Shown: positions 20,295 to 33,200, numbered from the stretch's first letter. The stretch: 64,000 nt of DNA from Dactylorhiza incarnata (GCA_033032865.1 JAWHQI010000074.1:9294501-9358500); one strand, 5' to 3'. Numbers and translations are program-made. Notes: generated by a model not told the origin, from the sequence alone.

Positions 20295-22805
20295 TCATGC
20301 TTGGTCTTTGCCTTTCATCTTTCCAAAAATTATGTCCATTGCCTCAGCTTTCTTTCTCTGTTCAGATTCCATTCTCTCAAAGAATGCCTTTGGCTTAGGC
20401 CAATATCTATCAGGAGCAGTCTCTTTAGATCCACCTGACTTGAAATGAATTCTCCTTTCAGTTGTCCTTTTCTTGAACTTATCCCATTCCTCCTGACTGT
20501 AATGTTTACTGACACTTTCATTTTGCCTACTGACTAGGTTGAAAGCCGTAAAAATGATATTCTTTGAAGAGGGACTCCAGCTTTCTTGGAAATTTCTTGG
20601 AGGAGACATATCATAGGATTCTCTGATCTTCTTGTGAGGATTAGACCTTTTTGCAGAAGGTATATCACCAAAGATCTTCCTTTTCACAGATATTTCAGAA
20701 GATTCGGGAGCTTTGGAGCTTTCAAGCACCGGGTCATCCCAGAATTCTTGATAGGAGGAAGCTGGGATGTCTGCTATATCAAAATTAGGATCCTCAATAG
20801 GAAAATGAGAAGAATTTGGAGCACTTGGACCTGGAACACTTGAAGGAGGAACATCTGGCATCTTGTTTACAACAGTAAGACCAAGCATACCTGCAACTTC
20901 ATTGAAAAGCCAGCTGGTTGATTCATGAGTGTACCCCTGGACATCTTCAACAGATTGCATGATGTTTTCCTGAAGCTCTTGCATCTTGGAGAAGACATTT
21001 CCATCCAAATCATTCACTCTACCAGCACTTTCTTCTATTTTAGACACAATACTTTCCTCCCCCTTTATGACATCTTCATGCAGGAGGGAATAGAGTCTAT
21101 GCAGTTGTCTTTCAAGTTGATCATCCAAGAATGTGAGTCCTTGATCATGAGCAGAGCTAAGTGTAGAGTGAGCAGTAGTCAAAAGTAGTACATCTTCACT
21201 AACCTGATGCAGATTCTTTAGAGCATGCCCTACTCCTTGATTGGTGTGGTCCAAAGCTTTTCCTGCCTTGGCCATCCAGGCTTCTTGATCATTTTTGAAT
21301 TTTTCCACTTCATATCTCATTTCAGCCATATCTTGCCTCAAAGCACTATCAACTTTATCTATTTTCTGATAGACTGATTTGATGCACTGATCAAAATGCT
21401 CTGTTTGAGCTTGCAGCAGGGTTGAAATTGACTTGAGAAGGGAAGAGTGAGAGCTTTCTCCAGTTTCAAAATCATCAGGAGAGACTTTATCAGCTACAAA
21501 ACTAGTAGACTGTGCTTGCAGTTCAAGCACAGTTGCTCTTGGAGATTGTCTCAAAGTACTCTTTGGAGGGGGCAAGAGCATCACAGGAGGGACTGCAGAT
21601 TCACCCATAAATATGTCTTCTTGTTCTTTCTCCCCCTCAGTCAAAGACACCTTCTTTGCTAGCTTCAACTGAGCACCAAGACTGCCCATCTCCATAGAAT
21701 CTGATTTCTCAGAAGGAACAGATTCATGATCTGCCAAGTCTTCACTATGTTCTGAATTATAAGCAAACTCTGCAGGGGATCTTCTGGAGTCTTCTAACAT
21801 AGCAGATTCATCTTCAGCAGCAGATTTCCCTTGACCTTCTAGGTCTGGAACAGTATCAGGGACAGCAGGACTGACTGGATCAACATACACTGGATCGGGA
21901 TGAACTGGATCAATTTCACTGGGAGGAATTTCCTTTGAAGCAGCACTACTTTCAGCAATGTCTCTTGGGGTTGAAGGCTCCCCCTCAACATGATCACCTC
22001 TGCCTTGAGTAGGAGCTGGACTGGGTCCACTACCCCTTGAGGGTTGACCTTCTTCAAGAGTCCTATTCTCACTATGCAGAGGGTCCTCGACAGCACTAAC
22101 AACAATCTTGACTCCACCCTTTGGAATGACCCTTTCCCATTTGGAGAAAATGGATGAGTTGATTTTCTTAGTGTGGTGGATGGGGATACCTCTTCCAAGA
22201 TTAAAAAAATCTGGATTGCTACCATTTAGAAGCAGACTGAGAATTCTTCCAAAATTTGGGGCATGAAAGCTGTCTTTAATTTTCTCAAAAAGAACTTCAC
22301 CAAAATTAAAATTCTTTCTACAAATAATAGCTGTGTGAATCTTAAAGGCTTCTTCAGATAGGTAGTCATGTGAACCTACTTTGCACAATAAGACTTTTCC
22401 TAAGATATCACACAGAAGCTTACCTCCTTCATTCATGAATTTTCTTCTTATCTTTGAACCTTCATCAAGGATGCCACAGAATCTTTTGGCCTGGAGAAAA
22501 TCTTCAGCAAACACTTCTTCCGATTCCACTTCAGGCATCCTCAAAATCCTGTTGATGCCACTAGCTTTCAAAACTATTTTACAAGACCGGATGCTGCTCT
22601 TTATCTTCTTCCCTTGACCAGAGATTTTTGCATTTCTGTAGAACTCAAGAACATCCTGTTCGAGAATTTTAGCCGGCTCTTCCAAGACATAGCTGAGCCC
22701 GGCGACCTCAAGCATCAAAAGAATATTTCTGAACTCATCTGAAGCAGTACAAAAGCTACCTCGTACCAGCTCTCCACCGGAATGCAGACCTGCCTTTGGC
22801 GCCAT
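20295..22805 (-). CDS. SIRE-D third ORF, 836 codons, function unknown
   Basis: Lies between pol and the 3' LTR in the sense direction. Residues 1-240 look globular (LEFYRNAKI, GINRILRMPEV, GKLLCDILGK, FGEVLFEKIKDS), resembling the domain annotated as 'putative plant transposon protein' in plant retroelement ORFs; this is from memory. Residues about 240-450 are Pro/Ser/Glu-rich and acidic. About 455-630 is a predicted coiled coil (QTEHFDQCIKSVYQKIDKVDSALRQ region). The C-terminus (700-836) is basic. I see no signal peptide or membrane segment, so it is not an obvious envelope protein. A diverged copy at 55763-56327 in the same relative place shows it belongs to the family. Opens with ATG at 22805. 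Confidence 0.8.
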   Translation of the reverse strand: MAPKAGLHSGGELVRGSFCTASDEFRNILLMLEVAGLSYVLEEPAKILEQDVLEFYRNAKISGQGKKIKSSIRSCKIVLKASGINRILRMPEVESEEVFAEDFLQAKRFCGILDEGSKIRRKFMNEGGKLLCDILGKVLLCKVGSHDYLSEEAFKIHTAIICRKNFNFGEVLFEKIKDSFHAPNFGRILSLLLNGSNPDFFNLGRGIPIHHTKKINSSIFSKWERVIPKGGVKIVVSAVEDPLHSENRTLEEGQPSRGSGPSPAPTQGRGDHVEGEPSTPRDIAESSAASKEIPPSEIDPVHPDPVYVDPVSPAVPDTVPDLEGQGKSAAEDESAMLEDSRRSPAEFAYNSEHSEDLADHESVPSEKSDSMEMGSLGAQLKLAKKVSLTEGEKEQEDIFMGESAVPPVMLLPPPKSTLRQSPRATVLELQAQSTSFVADKVSPDDFETGESSHSSLLKSISTLLQAQTEHFDQCIKSVYQKIDKVDSALRQDMAEMRYEVEKFKNDQEAWMAKAGKALDHTNQGVGHALKNLHQVSEDVLLLTTAHSTLSSAHDQGLTFLDDQLERQLHRLYSLLHEDVIKGEESIVSKIEESAGRVNDLDGNVFSKMQELQENIMQSVEDVQGYTHESTSWLFNEVAGMLGLTVVNKMPDVPPSSVPGPSAPNSSHFPIEDPNFDIADIPASSYQEFWDDPVLESSKAPESSEISVKRKIFGDIPSAKRSNPHKKIRESYDMSPPRNFQESWSPSSKNIIFTAFNLVSRQNESVSKHYSQEEWDKFKKRTTERRIHFKSGGSKETAPDRYWPKPKAFFERMESEQRKKAEAMDIIFGKMKGKDQA

Positions 22806-22909
22806 CGAGCTCGACGAAATCGGGGAAGAAGAACAGTGTTTTATCGCAAGGGAGACGAAAGGACGGGAAAGGTTTCACGGAAGAATGCGTGAAATCACGT
22901 GTTCTCATT

Positions 22910-22943
<34 letters not shown>

Positions 22944-23179
22944 AATTTGGGCGCATACCTGATTTTATGGAAGACTCTTTGGATCCAATAAATCGTATTT
23001 AATAAAAGAAACGTGTCCGAGAAGGTATAGGTCTTGACCCGTGAAATCCCGTGAAATCCTCTAGAGAATGAGCACTAATCTTATGAGAATACTCGTGAAA
23101 GCCCGTGAAATTTCATAAAATTTTCTGAAATATCCCGTGAAATCCCGTGCAATTTCATAAAATTCCAACAGTCTTGACC
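22806..23179 (-). other. Spacer between SIRE-D third ORF and pol
   Basis: Contains a (TA)n run at about 22914-22942 and several copies of CCCGTGAAAT at 23036-23150. No ORF. In sense it could be the leader of a spliced or subgenomic transcript for the third ORF; nothing visible proves this. Confidence 0.6.
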
Positions 23180-26100
23180 TCAAAAATCCCTGTTGAGCAT
23201 TCCAAGTTCCATTTTGAAGAAATTGAACTTGGTCTCGTCCAGAGGCTTCGTAAAAATATCTGCAATTTGTTTGTCAGTATTAACATACAACAAATTAATA
23301 TCCTTACTCTCAACATGTTCCCGGATGAAGTGGTAGCGAAGCTCGATGTGCTTCGTTCTGCTGTGAGAGACTGGATTATTTGCTATGGCAATAGCACTTG
23401 AGGAGTCACAGAACATGGGGATTTCTGCGAGCTTGAAGTTATAGTCCTCAAGCTGATTCTTTATCCACAAAAGTTGTGCACAGCAACTGCCGGCAGAGAT
23501 ATACTCTGATTCAGCAGTTGATATTGCCACACAATTTTGCTTCTTGCTACTCCATGACACAAGCCTTTTTCCCAAGAATTGGCAAGTTCCTGAGGTACTC
23601 TTTCTATCATCTTTGCTACCTGCAAAATCAGCATCTGAAAAACCAATTAGTTCAAAATCATTGCTTCTCGGGTACCATAAGCCGAGATTTGGTGTACCCT
23701 TAAGGTATCTCAAAATCCTCTTTGCAGCGGCATAATGAGATTCCTTACAGTTCACCTGATACCTGGCACAAACACATGTTGAAAACATTATATCAGGCCT
23801 AGTAGCAGTGAGATAGAGCAAGGACCCAATTATGCTTCTGTACTTGGTTTCACCAAAAGGTTTCCCTTTCTCATCCTTGTCCAGAGACATGCTTGAGCCC
23901 ATTGGAGTCCTCATTGAGGTTGCACTCTCCATTCCAAATTTCTTAAGAAGCTCTTTGGTGAACTTTGTCTGAGAGATGAAGATTCCATCTTCAGATTGGT
24001 GCACCTGGAGTCCTAAGAAATATTTCAGCTCTCCCATACTGCTCATTTCAAACTTACCTTGCATCAAGTTAGAAAACTTTTTGCAAAGTTTGTCATCAGT
24101 AGAGCCAAAAATAATATCGTCGACATAGATTTGCACAAGCAAAATTTCGCCTTTAACTTCCCTAAGAAACAATGTCTTGTCTATTGTTCCTCTTGTAAAT
24201 TTGTTCTCAAGAAGAAACTTAGACAATGTCTCATACCAGGCTCGGGGTGCCTGTTTGAGACCATACAAGGCCTTATGTAAATAAAATACATGATCAGGAA
24301 AGTTAGGATCTACAAAACCTGGAGGCTGAGCTACATATACTTCCTCTTTAAGGTCTCCATTCAGAAAGGCTGACTTTACATCCATCTGGAAAACCTTGAA
24401 ACCCTTATATGCAGCATAAGCCAGAAACAATCTGATGGCTTCAAGTCTTGCTACTGGTGCGAAGGTCTGATCAAAGTCAATCCCTTCTTCTTGCATGTAT
24501 CCTTGTGCAACCAATCTTGCTTTGTTCTTTGTGATGATGCCCTTTTCATCAAGCTTGTTCCGGTAGATCCATTTTGTTCCAATCACATTCTGTCCTTTGG
24601 GTCTTGGTACCAACTTCCAAACTTTACATCTCTTGAATTGGTTGAGCTCCTCTTGCATAGCAAGGATCCAGGAGGGATCGGTGTTTGCTTCTTCAAACTT
24701 CTTCGGCTCAATCTGTGAAAGAAAACTTAAATGTAAAACTTCGTTAGTTGTACCTCTTCTCGTTAGAACTTTGCTTGAAGGATCTCCGATAATCTGATCG
24801 GCTGGATGATCTCTTAAATGTCTGATCATTCCAGCATTTAGATGACTATGAGGTTCCTGTACTTCAGGTACATCTTCATCTTCCTGAGGGTCATCTTCCT
24901 CACATGCAGAAGGGACATTTACTTCAATAGATTTTGGAACGTCTTCCTTTACAACTTCTTCTAAGTGTAGTTCTTTGAATCTTGCATCTGCATCTTCAAC
25001 AAAGATACTAGAGGAGCTGCTTTGAAGCATACTCGTCTCATCAAATATAACATTATAAGTTTCTTCTACAACCAGGGTTTTCTTGTTGAAAATCCTATAT
25101 GCCTTGCTATGGCTACTGTAACCTACAAAAATACCCTCAAAACATTTTTCACTAAACTTAGTTTTATAATATTTTCCATTGTTAAGCACGAAGCATTTAC
25201 TGCCAAAGATTTTAAAATAAGACAGAGTTGGTTTCTTGCCTTTCAGAAGTTCATAGGGAGTCTTATGATGATTTTTGTTGATTAGTGCTCTGTTTTGCAT
25301 GTGGCAAGCAGTGTTGATACCTTCAGCCCAAAAGTACTCCGGTAGTGAAGAATCACTCAACATTGTCCTCCAAGCCTCTATGAGTGTTCTATTCTTTCTC
25401 TCGGCAACCCCATTTTGCTGTGGAGTACGTGGAGAGAAAAACTCATGAAAGATACCCTGACTTTCACAAAATTCTGTCATGGCCCCAGACTTGAATTCTG
25501 TACCATGGTCACTTCTGATTTTGACCACAGAACATTCTAATTCATTCTGAATTTGCCTAACGAATGAGGTGAAAGAATCATAGGTGTCTGACTTGTGTTT
25601 CAAAAAAAATACCCAAGCAAAACGTGAGTAATCATCGACAATGACCAACGTATAAGACTTACCCCCTAAACTCCGAATAGGCATGGGACCAAATAAGTCC
25701 ATATGAAGTAGATATAAGCATCTGGAAGAATCTTTGCCAATAATGCTCTTAAAGCTAGCCCTCGTCTGCTTGCCCATTTGGCATGCGTGACAAGGTCTCT
25801 CTTTAAAGCACTTCACATCAGGAGCATCACGAACTAAGTTGTGAGAAAATAACATATTTATAGTTTTGAAATTAATATGTGCTAGTCTCTTGTGCCATTG
25901 GTCACAGAGAGTATCTTTTGCCAAAAAGCACACTGGTGTAGAAGTATCTAAACATAGAAAATTTAAGCAAAAAATATTTCTACTCCGAGTGCCTGTTAAA
26001 ATGATTTCTGACGTATCAGTTGACTTTATCAAGCACTTGTCCTTGTAGAACTCAACCATACAGCCTTTGTCACATAGTTGACTTATGCTAATGAGATTGT

Positions 26101-26326
26101 GTTGTAATCCTTTAACATAAGCTACATATGTGAAAGAGACTATACCGTTGGTAATCATACCGTAGCCTTTCGTGATTCCCCGATCAGATCCGCCAAAAAT
26201 AACTTTTGGACCATCTTTCACCGGGGTATACTCTTGTAATAGACTTCTTGTTCCGGTCATGTGCCGAGAACATCCACTGTCCAAGTACCATATTGGATTT
26301 GAATTGGCCTTTGGACATACCTGCAA
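23180..26326 (-). CDS. SIRE-D pol: protease, integrase, reverse transcriptase, RNase H
   Basis: 1048 open codons. Protease [13 protein letters not shown] at residues 13-25; integrase zinc finger HKRLAH...CHAC at 145-183; integrase core LHMDLFGPM (about 207), IRSDHGTEF (about 270) and [17 protein letters not shown] (about 300); RT from about 550 with [17 protein letters not shown] (648-664) and the YVDD box (734-737); RNase H from about 850 with [18 protein letters not shown] and a C-terminal [12 protein letters not shown]. The order integrase before RT defines copia. The frame opens at TTG, not ATG, directly after a TGA, so it is probably made as a gag-pol fusion in intact relatives. Comparison suggests one inserted base near 26326. 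Confidence 0.93.
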   Translation of the reverse strand: MQVCPKANSNPIWYLDSGCSRHMTGTRSLLQEYTPVKDGPKVIFGGSDRGITKGYGMITNGIVSFTYVAYVKGLQHNLISISQLCDKGCMVEFYKDKCLIKSTDTSEIILTGTRSRNIFCLNFLCLDTSTPVCFLAKDTLCDQWHKRLAHINFKTINMLFSHNLVRDAPDVKCFKERPCHACQMGKQTRASFKSIIGKDSSRCLYLLHMDLFGPMPIRSLGGKSYTLVIVDDYSRFAWVFFLKHKSDTYDSFTSFVRQIQNELECSVVKIRSDHGTEFKSGAMTEFCESQGIFHEFFSPRTPQQNGVAERKNRTLIEAWRTMLSDSSLPEYFWAEGINTACHMQNRALINKNHHKTPYELLKGKKPTLSYFKIFGSKCFVLNNGKYYKTKFSEKCFEGIFVGYSSHSKAYRIFNKKTLVVEETYNVIFDETSMLQSSSSSIFVEDADARFKELHLEEVVKEDVPKSIEVNVPSACEEDDPQEDEDVPEVQEPHSHLNAGMIRHLRDHPADQIIGDPSSKVLTRRGTTNEVLHLSFLSQIEPKKFEEANTDPSWILAMQEELNQFKRCKVWKLVPRPKGQNVIGTKWIYRNKLDEKGIITKNKARLVAQGYMQEEGIDFDQTFAPVARLEAIRLFLAYAAYKGFKVFQMDVKSAFLNGDLKEEVYVAQPPGFVDPNFPDHVFYLHKALYGLKQAPRAWYETLSKFLLENKFTRGTIDKTLFLREVKGEILLVQIYVDDIIFGSTDDKLCKKFSNLMQGKFEMSSMGELKYFLGLQVHQSEDGIFISQTKFTKELLKKFGMESATSMRTPMGSSMSLDKDEKGKPFGETKYRSIIGSLLYLTATRPDIMFSTCVCARYQVNCKESHYAAAKRILRYLKGTPNLGLWYPRSNDFELIGFSDADFAGSKDDRKSTSGTCQFLGKRLVSWSSKKQNCVAISTAESEYISAGSCCAQLLWIKNQLEDYNFKLAEIPMFCDSSSAIAIANNPVSHSRTKHIELRYHFIREHVESKDINLLYVNTDKQIADIFTKPLDETKFNFFKMELGMLNRDF

Positions 26327-26543
26327 TCAATAATCAATTGCCCTTAGGAACCCAAACCAATTTGGGTCCTTGGCTTCTTGTTAGATGACCACCACTTGGA
26401 ATGTTAACATTGCGAGGGGTCATTCTTGCATTGTTAATCCGTGGAGTCAGGACATTTCTTGGATTAAACCAACAATCTATGGCAAAGTGACCAACTTTGC
26501 CACAACACCAACAATCGAACCGATTGTACCTTCTCTTTGTCTC
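26327..26543 (-). pseudogene. SIRE-D gag C-terminus beyond an in-frame TAG
   Basis: In frame with gag after the stop at 26544 the minus strand encodes a second zinc knuckle, CWCCGKVGHFAIDC (about 26471-26513), and LVWVPKGN, then TGA at 26334-26336 followed by pol one frame over. The region is clearly former gag-pol junction. Confidence 0.75.
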
Positions 26544-28634
26544 CTATTTTACCTTTTGAACGTGAGGTGCAACAGGAGTGACTTTCTTAGTAGGGGCTTT
26601 CTTAGAAGTGGGGGCCTCATGGTGACAGCACACACATGGCTCCAACTTCTTCTCAACAGATTTGGGTGCAATCGTTTTAATTTTTGGTGCCTTCTTATGA
26701 GCTGATCCGTGAACAAACGGACCATGATCTTTGAGAATTATTTCTTCATGAGGAGCTTTGAATGGAGAGACGTCAAAGTTTCGGGGAAAGCTCCATCCTT
26801 GATATCTATTACTAGGTTCAACATGTGTTGGTCTAGCAAAATGACCGTAGGATGAATCAAAGTCAAACGGGTTTGAAGGAAAAATGACCTTCTTGAATGA
26901 AGGTTGACTTTGATTAGCAGCTCCCTTCCCTTTCACGGCTCTTTTCTCAGCAGCCTTACTACTTTCGGCCTTATGACCAATTCCACTACCCTTCGCAGGA
27001 GCAGAAAACCTATCAATGAATGGAAGAATAGTCTTAGGCTTCGAGAAGCTTTCTACAAGCTTTCTTTCCGCCTTCAACTTATCTTCTAGTTCATTTATAG
27101 TTTTCTCCTTTAGATTTAACAACTCAGTGGAGCTTTTCAGTTCGTCTTTCAAGAGTTGGATCTCATCTTTGAGAGGAGTTAATTGTTCAATTTCCTCCCT
27201 CAAAGCTAATTCCACTGTCTTGAGAGATTCAATTTCTTTTGACTTGGATTTGACGACCATGCGGCACTTGTCAAATCCCTTCACAAGGGCTTCATACTGA
27301 GTTATTAAATCAGAGTCCTCCTCTGATGAGTAGCCTTCATTTGCTACGGATGCAGTCTCATCTTCAGAAGCAGACAGAGGGGTATGAGAGTTTACCTTCC
27401 CCTTACAGGAGGAGTCACCTATTTCTTCGTCTAGATGAGCCATTAGCCCGAAGTAGGCTTCTTCATCTGAGCTTGATGCATCAGAGTCACTGTCGCTCAG
27501 AGTTTTGGCCTTTTTGGCGAGGAGGCTCTTTTCTTTCTTCTTTCCTTTAAAAGATCTCTTTTCTTCCTTCTTTGATCCTTCTTTCTTTTTGTATGGACAC
27601 TCGGCTATTACATGTCCTGGCTTATTGCAGCAATAACAAATAATGTCAGTAGAATCATATTTGTTCGGTTTAGATTTATACCTGTCATTATTGTAGTCCT
27701 TCTTGTGATGATCACCATCACGTCTTGATCTTCTGTGATCAAAAGCAGTGGATTGGCCTCTCTTCTGCTTTCTTTTATTCAGAAGTCTTTTGAATTGCTT
27801 GGAGAGCAAGGAAAATTCTCCATCATACATCTCTGAACCAGAGGGGCTGGCATCAGATTCATCCTCATCAGAAGATGATCTCCTGACAGGTGGGAGAGTG
27901 TTGCTCTTTCTTGAGCTTTCAGCTTTCAGAGCGGAGGACTTCTCCCTTCCAGAGGCCCTGATCCCCTCTTCTTCAGCTTTGCGGGAATTCAACTTCAACT
28001 CATGGGACAAGAGCTTACCAAACAGCATTTGTGGCTCTGTGGTTCCTAGCTTTCTGAATTCTCTGATGGCTATAACCTTGGTGTCCCATTCTTTCGTCAG
28101 GGATCTCAGGAATTTGTCATTTAGTTCGTCAGTTGTGAATTCTCGATCATAGTTCCTAAGACCATTTACGATCTTGAAGAACTTCTCGTAGGTGTCAGAA
28201 ATGGAGTCTCTTGCATCTTGCTTGAATGCTTCGTATTCTTGGTTCAGCAACGATCTTCGATCATCCCTCACTTCTTCAGTCCCTTCCATCAGAACGACTA
28301 GAGAATCCCACATTTCTTTGGCAGACTTGCAGTGAAGCAGATTTTGTAACATGGAATCATCAACTGCACCTGCTATGATGTTCTTTGCCTTTTTATCTAG
28401 GGCCACAAGAGCGATCTCATCTTTGGTTAGTTCCAACATCTTCTTGGGAATCATGCTGGCAGAGTTTATAGAAGATGGTTTCATTGGAACATGAGGACCC
28501 TCTTCCACAATCTGAAAGATTCTTGGGTCAGCGGCTTCCATGTAGAATCTTACTCTTTCTTTCTACATTGGAAAGTTTTCTTTGGTGCAGACTGGCAACT
28601 TGACGGAATCCTTTGATCTTTCCATTCCAGACAT
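26544..28634 (-). pseudogene. SIRE-D gag with early stop codon
   Basis: Open from 28541 for 665 codons, but homologous coding continues upstream in frame to an ATG at 28634 through a single TAG at 28563-28565. In PM*KERV the missing residue is expected to be Trp of the copia gag start (TGG to TAG). The N-terminal part is copia gag (DPRIFQIVEEG, LHCKSAKEMWDSL, NGLRNYDREFTTDELNDKFLRSL). A CCHC knuckle CYCCNKPGHVIAEC lies near residue 303-316 and a Lys/Glu-rich helix at about 440-490. A second TAG ends the frame at 26544. The product would package element RNA in intact relatives. Confidence 0.85.
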
Positions 28635-28693
28635 ACTTGCTTCAGCAACTAGATGAGGAGTCTTGTTCAAGGTGTTAGCCTTATAGCGAACAA

Positions 28694-28709
28694 CCTAGCT
28701 CTGATACCA
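28694..28709 (-). other. Primer-binding site of SIRE-D (tRNA-Met)
   Basis: The minus strand reads TGGTATCAGAGCTAGG two bases after the LTR. The first 12 bases match the complement of plant initiator tRNA-Met. Confidence 0.9.
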
Positions 28710-28711
28710 AT

Positions 28712-30203
28712 TGAAAGTATCTAGTTGCGGCCTAAATCACCTAAGGGGGGTGAATAGGTGGATTCTATGCCTACTCGCGGAATTAAAATATAACACAGAA
28801 AAGTAAACAATAAAGCACAGCACAGACACAAGGATTTTATAGAGGTTCCCCGATGTGGGTAGTCCTCTTTCCCGCCTCGCCTATCTAGCACTTCGAGGCT
28901 AGACTCGGCTACTTCACCAATCTCAGATTATGAATAATCTTACACCTTGGAGTCAAAACTCCTACAACTCGGAGTATACCACTCCTACAACTCGGAGTAA
29001 AACAACTCCTACAACTCAGAGTAAACCACTCCTACAAATAACTCGGAGTAAAAACTCCTACAGAAATCAAATAGAGAAAAAAATAAAATACTTCTTCTAA
29101 ACCTCAACAGAGATTAACTTCAGATCTTGGGAAAACTGAGTCTTCTTCTTCCTTGAGAGAGAAAGCTTGGATCTTGAAAGATCTGGAAGAAAAAAATAAA
29201 CTTGGCTAACCTAATCTGAATAAGCCCTTTGATCCACTCGAGAGAATCGTCAATATGAAGTGCTGCACAAGGATCAAAGACCTTCTTATCTGAGAAAACT
29301 CTAACAACAAAGAAGAATAACTCTTGAGCAGCAGGTGTTAGGTCTCAGAAAACTTGTTCAGCAAAGGAAGATGAGAACAGCTTTCCGATTCTGAACAAAA
29401 ACGTGTGTAGAGAGAGATTTGCCCTAAAAATAGAGGATTATTTATAGGGAGGACTTCAACGGCTCGTTCGACAAAGAAGGGAGGAATGACATGTGTACTG
29501 TACATGGCGGCCAACCCTAAATTTTCGAAATTGAAACAAAGATTTGAAATCCGTCTGTCCATCATTCGTCGAGACTTCACGTGAACAGCCGACGAATTGA
29601 CTTAGCCATACAAATTCCTTCACAAGGCTGCCATTTTGACTTCTGTCAGCATTCGTCGATATTCGTCGGGAGTTCACGTGAACATCCGACGAATGGACTT
29701 GGCCACAGAAAATTCCTTCTTCAGACAGGAAAACTGGCTTCTGTCTGGATTCGTCGACATTCGTCGGAAGTTCACGAGAACAGTCGACGAATGGACTTGG
29801 CAGTAGAATTTTCTTCTTCAAAATGGAAGATTTGCTTCTGTCAGGATTCGTCGGGAGTCATCGGGACTTCACGTGACATCTCGACGAATTGACTTAGCAA
29901 AAATTCCTTTTTCTTCTGAAAACCTGCTCCACTCCTCAACCTTGAAAGCCTTCAGTTGTGAGAAAATGAAGTGCACCCCAAAAGAGAGATTACACATGAA
30001 CCAACACTTTGTTCTACACAATGAAGGATTACATTGTCTAGAACTGTGTTTGGTGATCCATTGCAACCTGACTTTGGTGTGCACTTAGCATTATGACCTG
30101 TCACAATACATCTAAAGATAAATCATCAAATACATACTCAATTCAATTTAATTCATTAGGGGACACCTTCAAATCCAGGTGATTGTGGATACAATACCCA
30201 ACA
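28712..30203 (-). repeat. 5' LTR of SIRE-D
   Basis: 1492 bp, TG...CA, flanked on the right by TATGG (30204-30208). TATA at 29439-29448 on the minus strand, with the four-copy CACGTG palindrome array upstream at about 29564-29889. Confidence 0.92.
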
Positions 30204-30208
30204 TATGG

Positions 30209-33200
30209 GTTTATATTTTTATTTGAATTTTTGAAATAAAACTCACATAGTTATATTGAAATTCATGAATGAATCAGAGTTTGAGTATTGCGGAAGATTT
30301 CGAAAAAGAAACATCATAATGCTAAATAAGAGTTTAAGTTAAAACGAGATGTTTTATAAGCAATATTTCACATGTTGGAGGAGTGTTTAGAATAGAAATA
30401 GGTCAGAGTTATAGGCAAAAAAAATTCAACCAATATAAAGTTTACCAAGCAACTCTACCACTTGTTGCAAGAAAAGAATTTGAAGATTCAAGTGATGATG
30501 CACACAAGATGAAAGATTTTAAATAAGTATTAAAGTGCAAGGTAAAACAATTATATGGTTATGATGCGGAAGACATATAGAAGTACACAAAACATCTTAT
30601 GGTAATCAATGATGGTTCATAAAAAGATATATGAGTTCAATTTCAAAAAGAAGATGTTTTTGTAAATCATTCTGCATTTAAAATTTTTGTCTTGACAATA
30701 CAGTAACCAAGCATGAAGTAATCTTATCAAAAAGAGATTACTACAATGTTACTTTAATTCATAATTTCAAAACATACCAAACATTGTAGAAAGCATGCTA
30801 GGTTATCTAGTGCATTTCATAAATAAAGAGTAGTATAGAATTAGCATTAGGATCCAATACTCATGAGAAGAAGTGTTATGGAAGATAATGATGTGCATAA
30901 AAGTGTATTTTGAATAGAGTAAACAAATGTTTTAATCAAAAATACAAGTAATATGTAAAGTAAAGAGCACAATAAAACACAAATAATTTTAATTCCACTC
31001 ACTTCAATGCACAAAGAAAAATGTACAACTACCAAGGTGCTCTGCACACACAATGCTCATCAAGACTTATCAGGGTGCAAAGTAGTGCTTGGGGGATCAC
31101 ATAGTTTTATTCTTCAAGATTGATTTTTATTGTGATCCGGTGTACTTAAGAATAAGTGGTTTTTATTTTGAAAGAAAGATATGGTTTGCACAAGATACTT
31201 TATTATTCTTTCCAAGGTGCTCAACCTCACAACGCTTATTAAGACTTATCAGGAGGTTCAAGTAGTGCTTGGTGGAGTTATCTTTGTCACTTTATTTTAT
31301 GATTTTGTTTTGTACAAAGTTCTCCGAATACACTTGTTTTGCAAACCAATATAGTTTATGAAAAAGATAACCACTTTTCTTAACTTTTAAAAGTGCAAAT
31401 AAAGGTTGTGTAGGTAAGATACTTGTGCAATTTTAATTCATTGTAATATTGCAAAACATACACAAACATTCTTAGATTAAACGCATAAGTAGACAATGCC
31501 AAAATAAGTGGGTGAATTGCGATCATTATCAACCATAAAACATTACTCATACTTAGAGGCATGCTACGCATAGTTCAACACAACTTTTTCAATATAAATT
31601 ATGCACATATTAATAGATGTATCAAAGCATGATGAAGGCAATGTTCAAAGTAGTTTGAAAAGATAAATTGCAACATTATATTAGTTCTAAATAATAGATT
31701 AAATCATGCTTGATTTTCAATGAAGTTCATACAATATTTTTGATATTTTTAAAGAGTTATTTTTATTTAAAGTTTGAACTCATAAAATTGATCTTGGACT
31801 TCCCGAGGGCTACCTTGTGAGAGGTTCGCCCGGTACTAGGTGATATGATGGGATGATAGCCCAGATCACCCTTTCGCAAGATACATAGAAAAGTTAAGTT
31901 CAGAAGAATAATTTTGATACTTGTTTTTGTTTTGTGTTATATTTTTGTAGTTGATTTTTACAAATAAAAGCATATTTTTGTAATTTTTGCTTTTGTAATT
32001 TTTATATTTGATTTTTGCATAAAGATAAACTTTAAATAAAGGAAACAACACAAGCGAAAAAAAAACAAAACATATTTTTTGTAATTTGGTTTTTGTAGTT
32101 TTGTATTTGATTTTTCAAAAAATAAAGAAATAGAAGTGCAAAACTAAGTAGAAAATATAGATTTATATATTTTAAGGGATTTTTAGAAATTTAAAAAATA
32201 TAGAAAAATGAACATGGACGCTAGCGCCTGCGGTAGCGCTAGCGCGGGAGACAGTGAACAATTTTTTAGGATTTTAGAAATTTTGATTGGTGGTCTTGAT
32301 TAGGTGTCCCAATAGTAGTTCCATGCTGAAGTTGCAGATTTTTAGGAGATGTTTTGGATGGTCCAAATTGCATGAAACGTAAGCGATTTCTTATATGACT
32401 TGACAAAATAATCATTGCATGAGATATATTTACTTATGTTTTCATTTTGACTTTTCTAAAGACTTGTGCTTATAACTTAAAAAAATAGGAAATGAAAACC
32501 CAAGATATCATGTTTGAACAAATCAAATATGCATGGTTTCAGTGAACAAGGAGTAATGTTCACGCAAATATTAACATGGATATGCCCTGACATATAAAAC
32601 CTAACATAGATATAAATATTCTTTAGGTGACAATGTTAGTACGATAAATTTGAGATTAATGTTTTGCCAAAGTTTGATTGTGTTTCATCTTAGAGACCTA
32701 GAATGGAGTGACAATTCTATTTGATTTGATATCACAATGATTCAAAGGTCTAAACTAGAAATAAATCACAATACACACATAATATACCATAACACCAACC
32801 ATGGTAAACAATTATAATGTCACTTGTTATCATATAATTTGTGATAGTTGTTTATAGATGATTCATGATATGAATTATGATTTTAGAGATGTTTAGCAAA
32901 AGATATCACTAGATCATGGTGGTGTTTGTGAATTCAATATTCATTATGAAGATAACTTCTTTCAACACATTTTAGTGATTTTCCCTTGATTAAGAATTTT
33001 GAATATATATATATATATGTGGTTTTTTCATAGGTGATCAATAGTGATGGTTTAGATCATGTTTGACATCAAGGAGAGAACACAATATAATTTTTTTGTT
33101 GTGAACAATGACACCCATATTGAAAGTTGAGCTTTTATTTAAATCTTGAATTTTCTTTTAGATCAAGTTATTTCACTCAACCACTTGTTGGTGAAGGCTA

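Larger units (their letters stand above)
18604..30203 (-). mobile_element. SIRE-D, Sirevirus-like Ty1/copia element with a third ORF
   Basis: Two 1492-bp LTRs (18604-20095, 28712-30203), exact TATGG duplications on both sides (18599-18603, 30204-30208), a tRNA-Met primer site, gag, pol in copia order (protease, integrase, RT, RNase H), then an extra 836-codon ORF before the purine tract. About 20 differences between the LTRs (roughly 1.3%) indicate a recent insertion. Gag carries stop codons; pol and the third ORF are open. [13 protein letters not shown] and WVPKG motifs fit Sireviruses. Confidence 0.92.

Noticed and set aside
22914..22942. TA dinucleotide run as an origin or recombination site
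   Set aside because: A common microsatellite; nothing beside it supports a function.
31791..31862. Hammerhead or other known self-cleaving ribozyme
   Set aside because: No CUGAUGA/GAAA core is visible, and I could not fit the sequence to a class I know; kept only as an unnamed motif.
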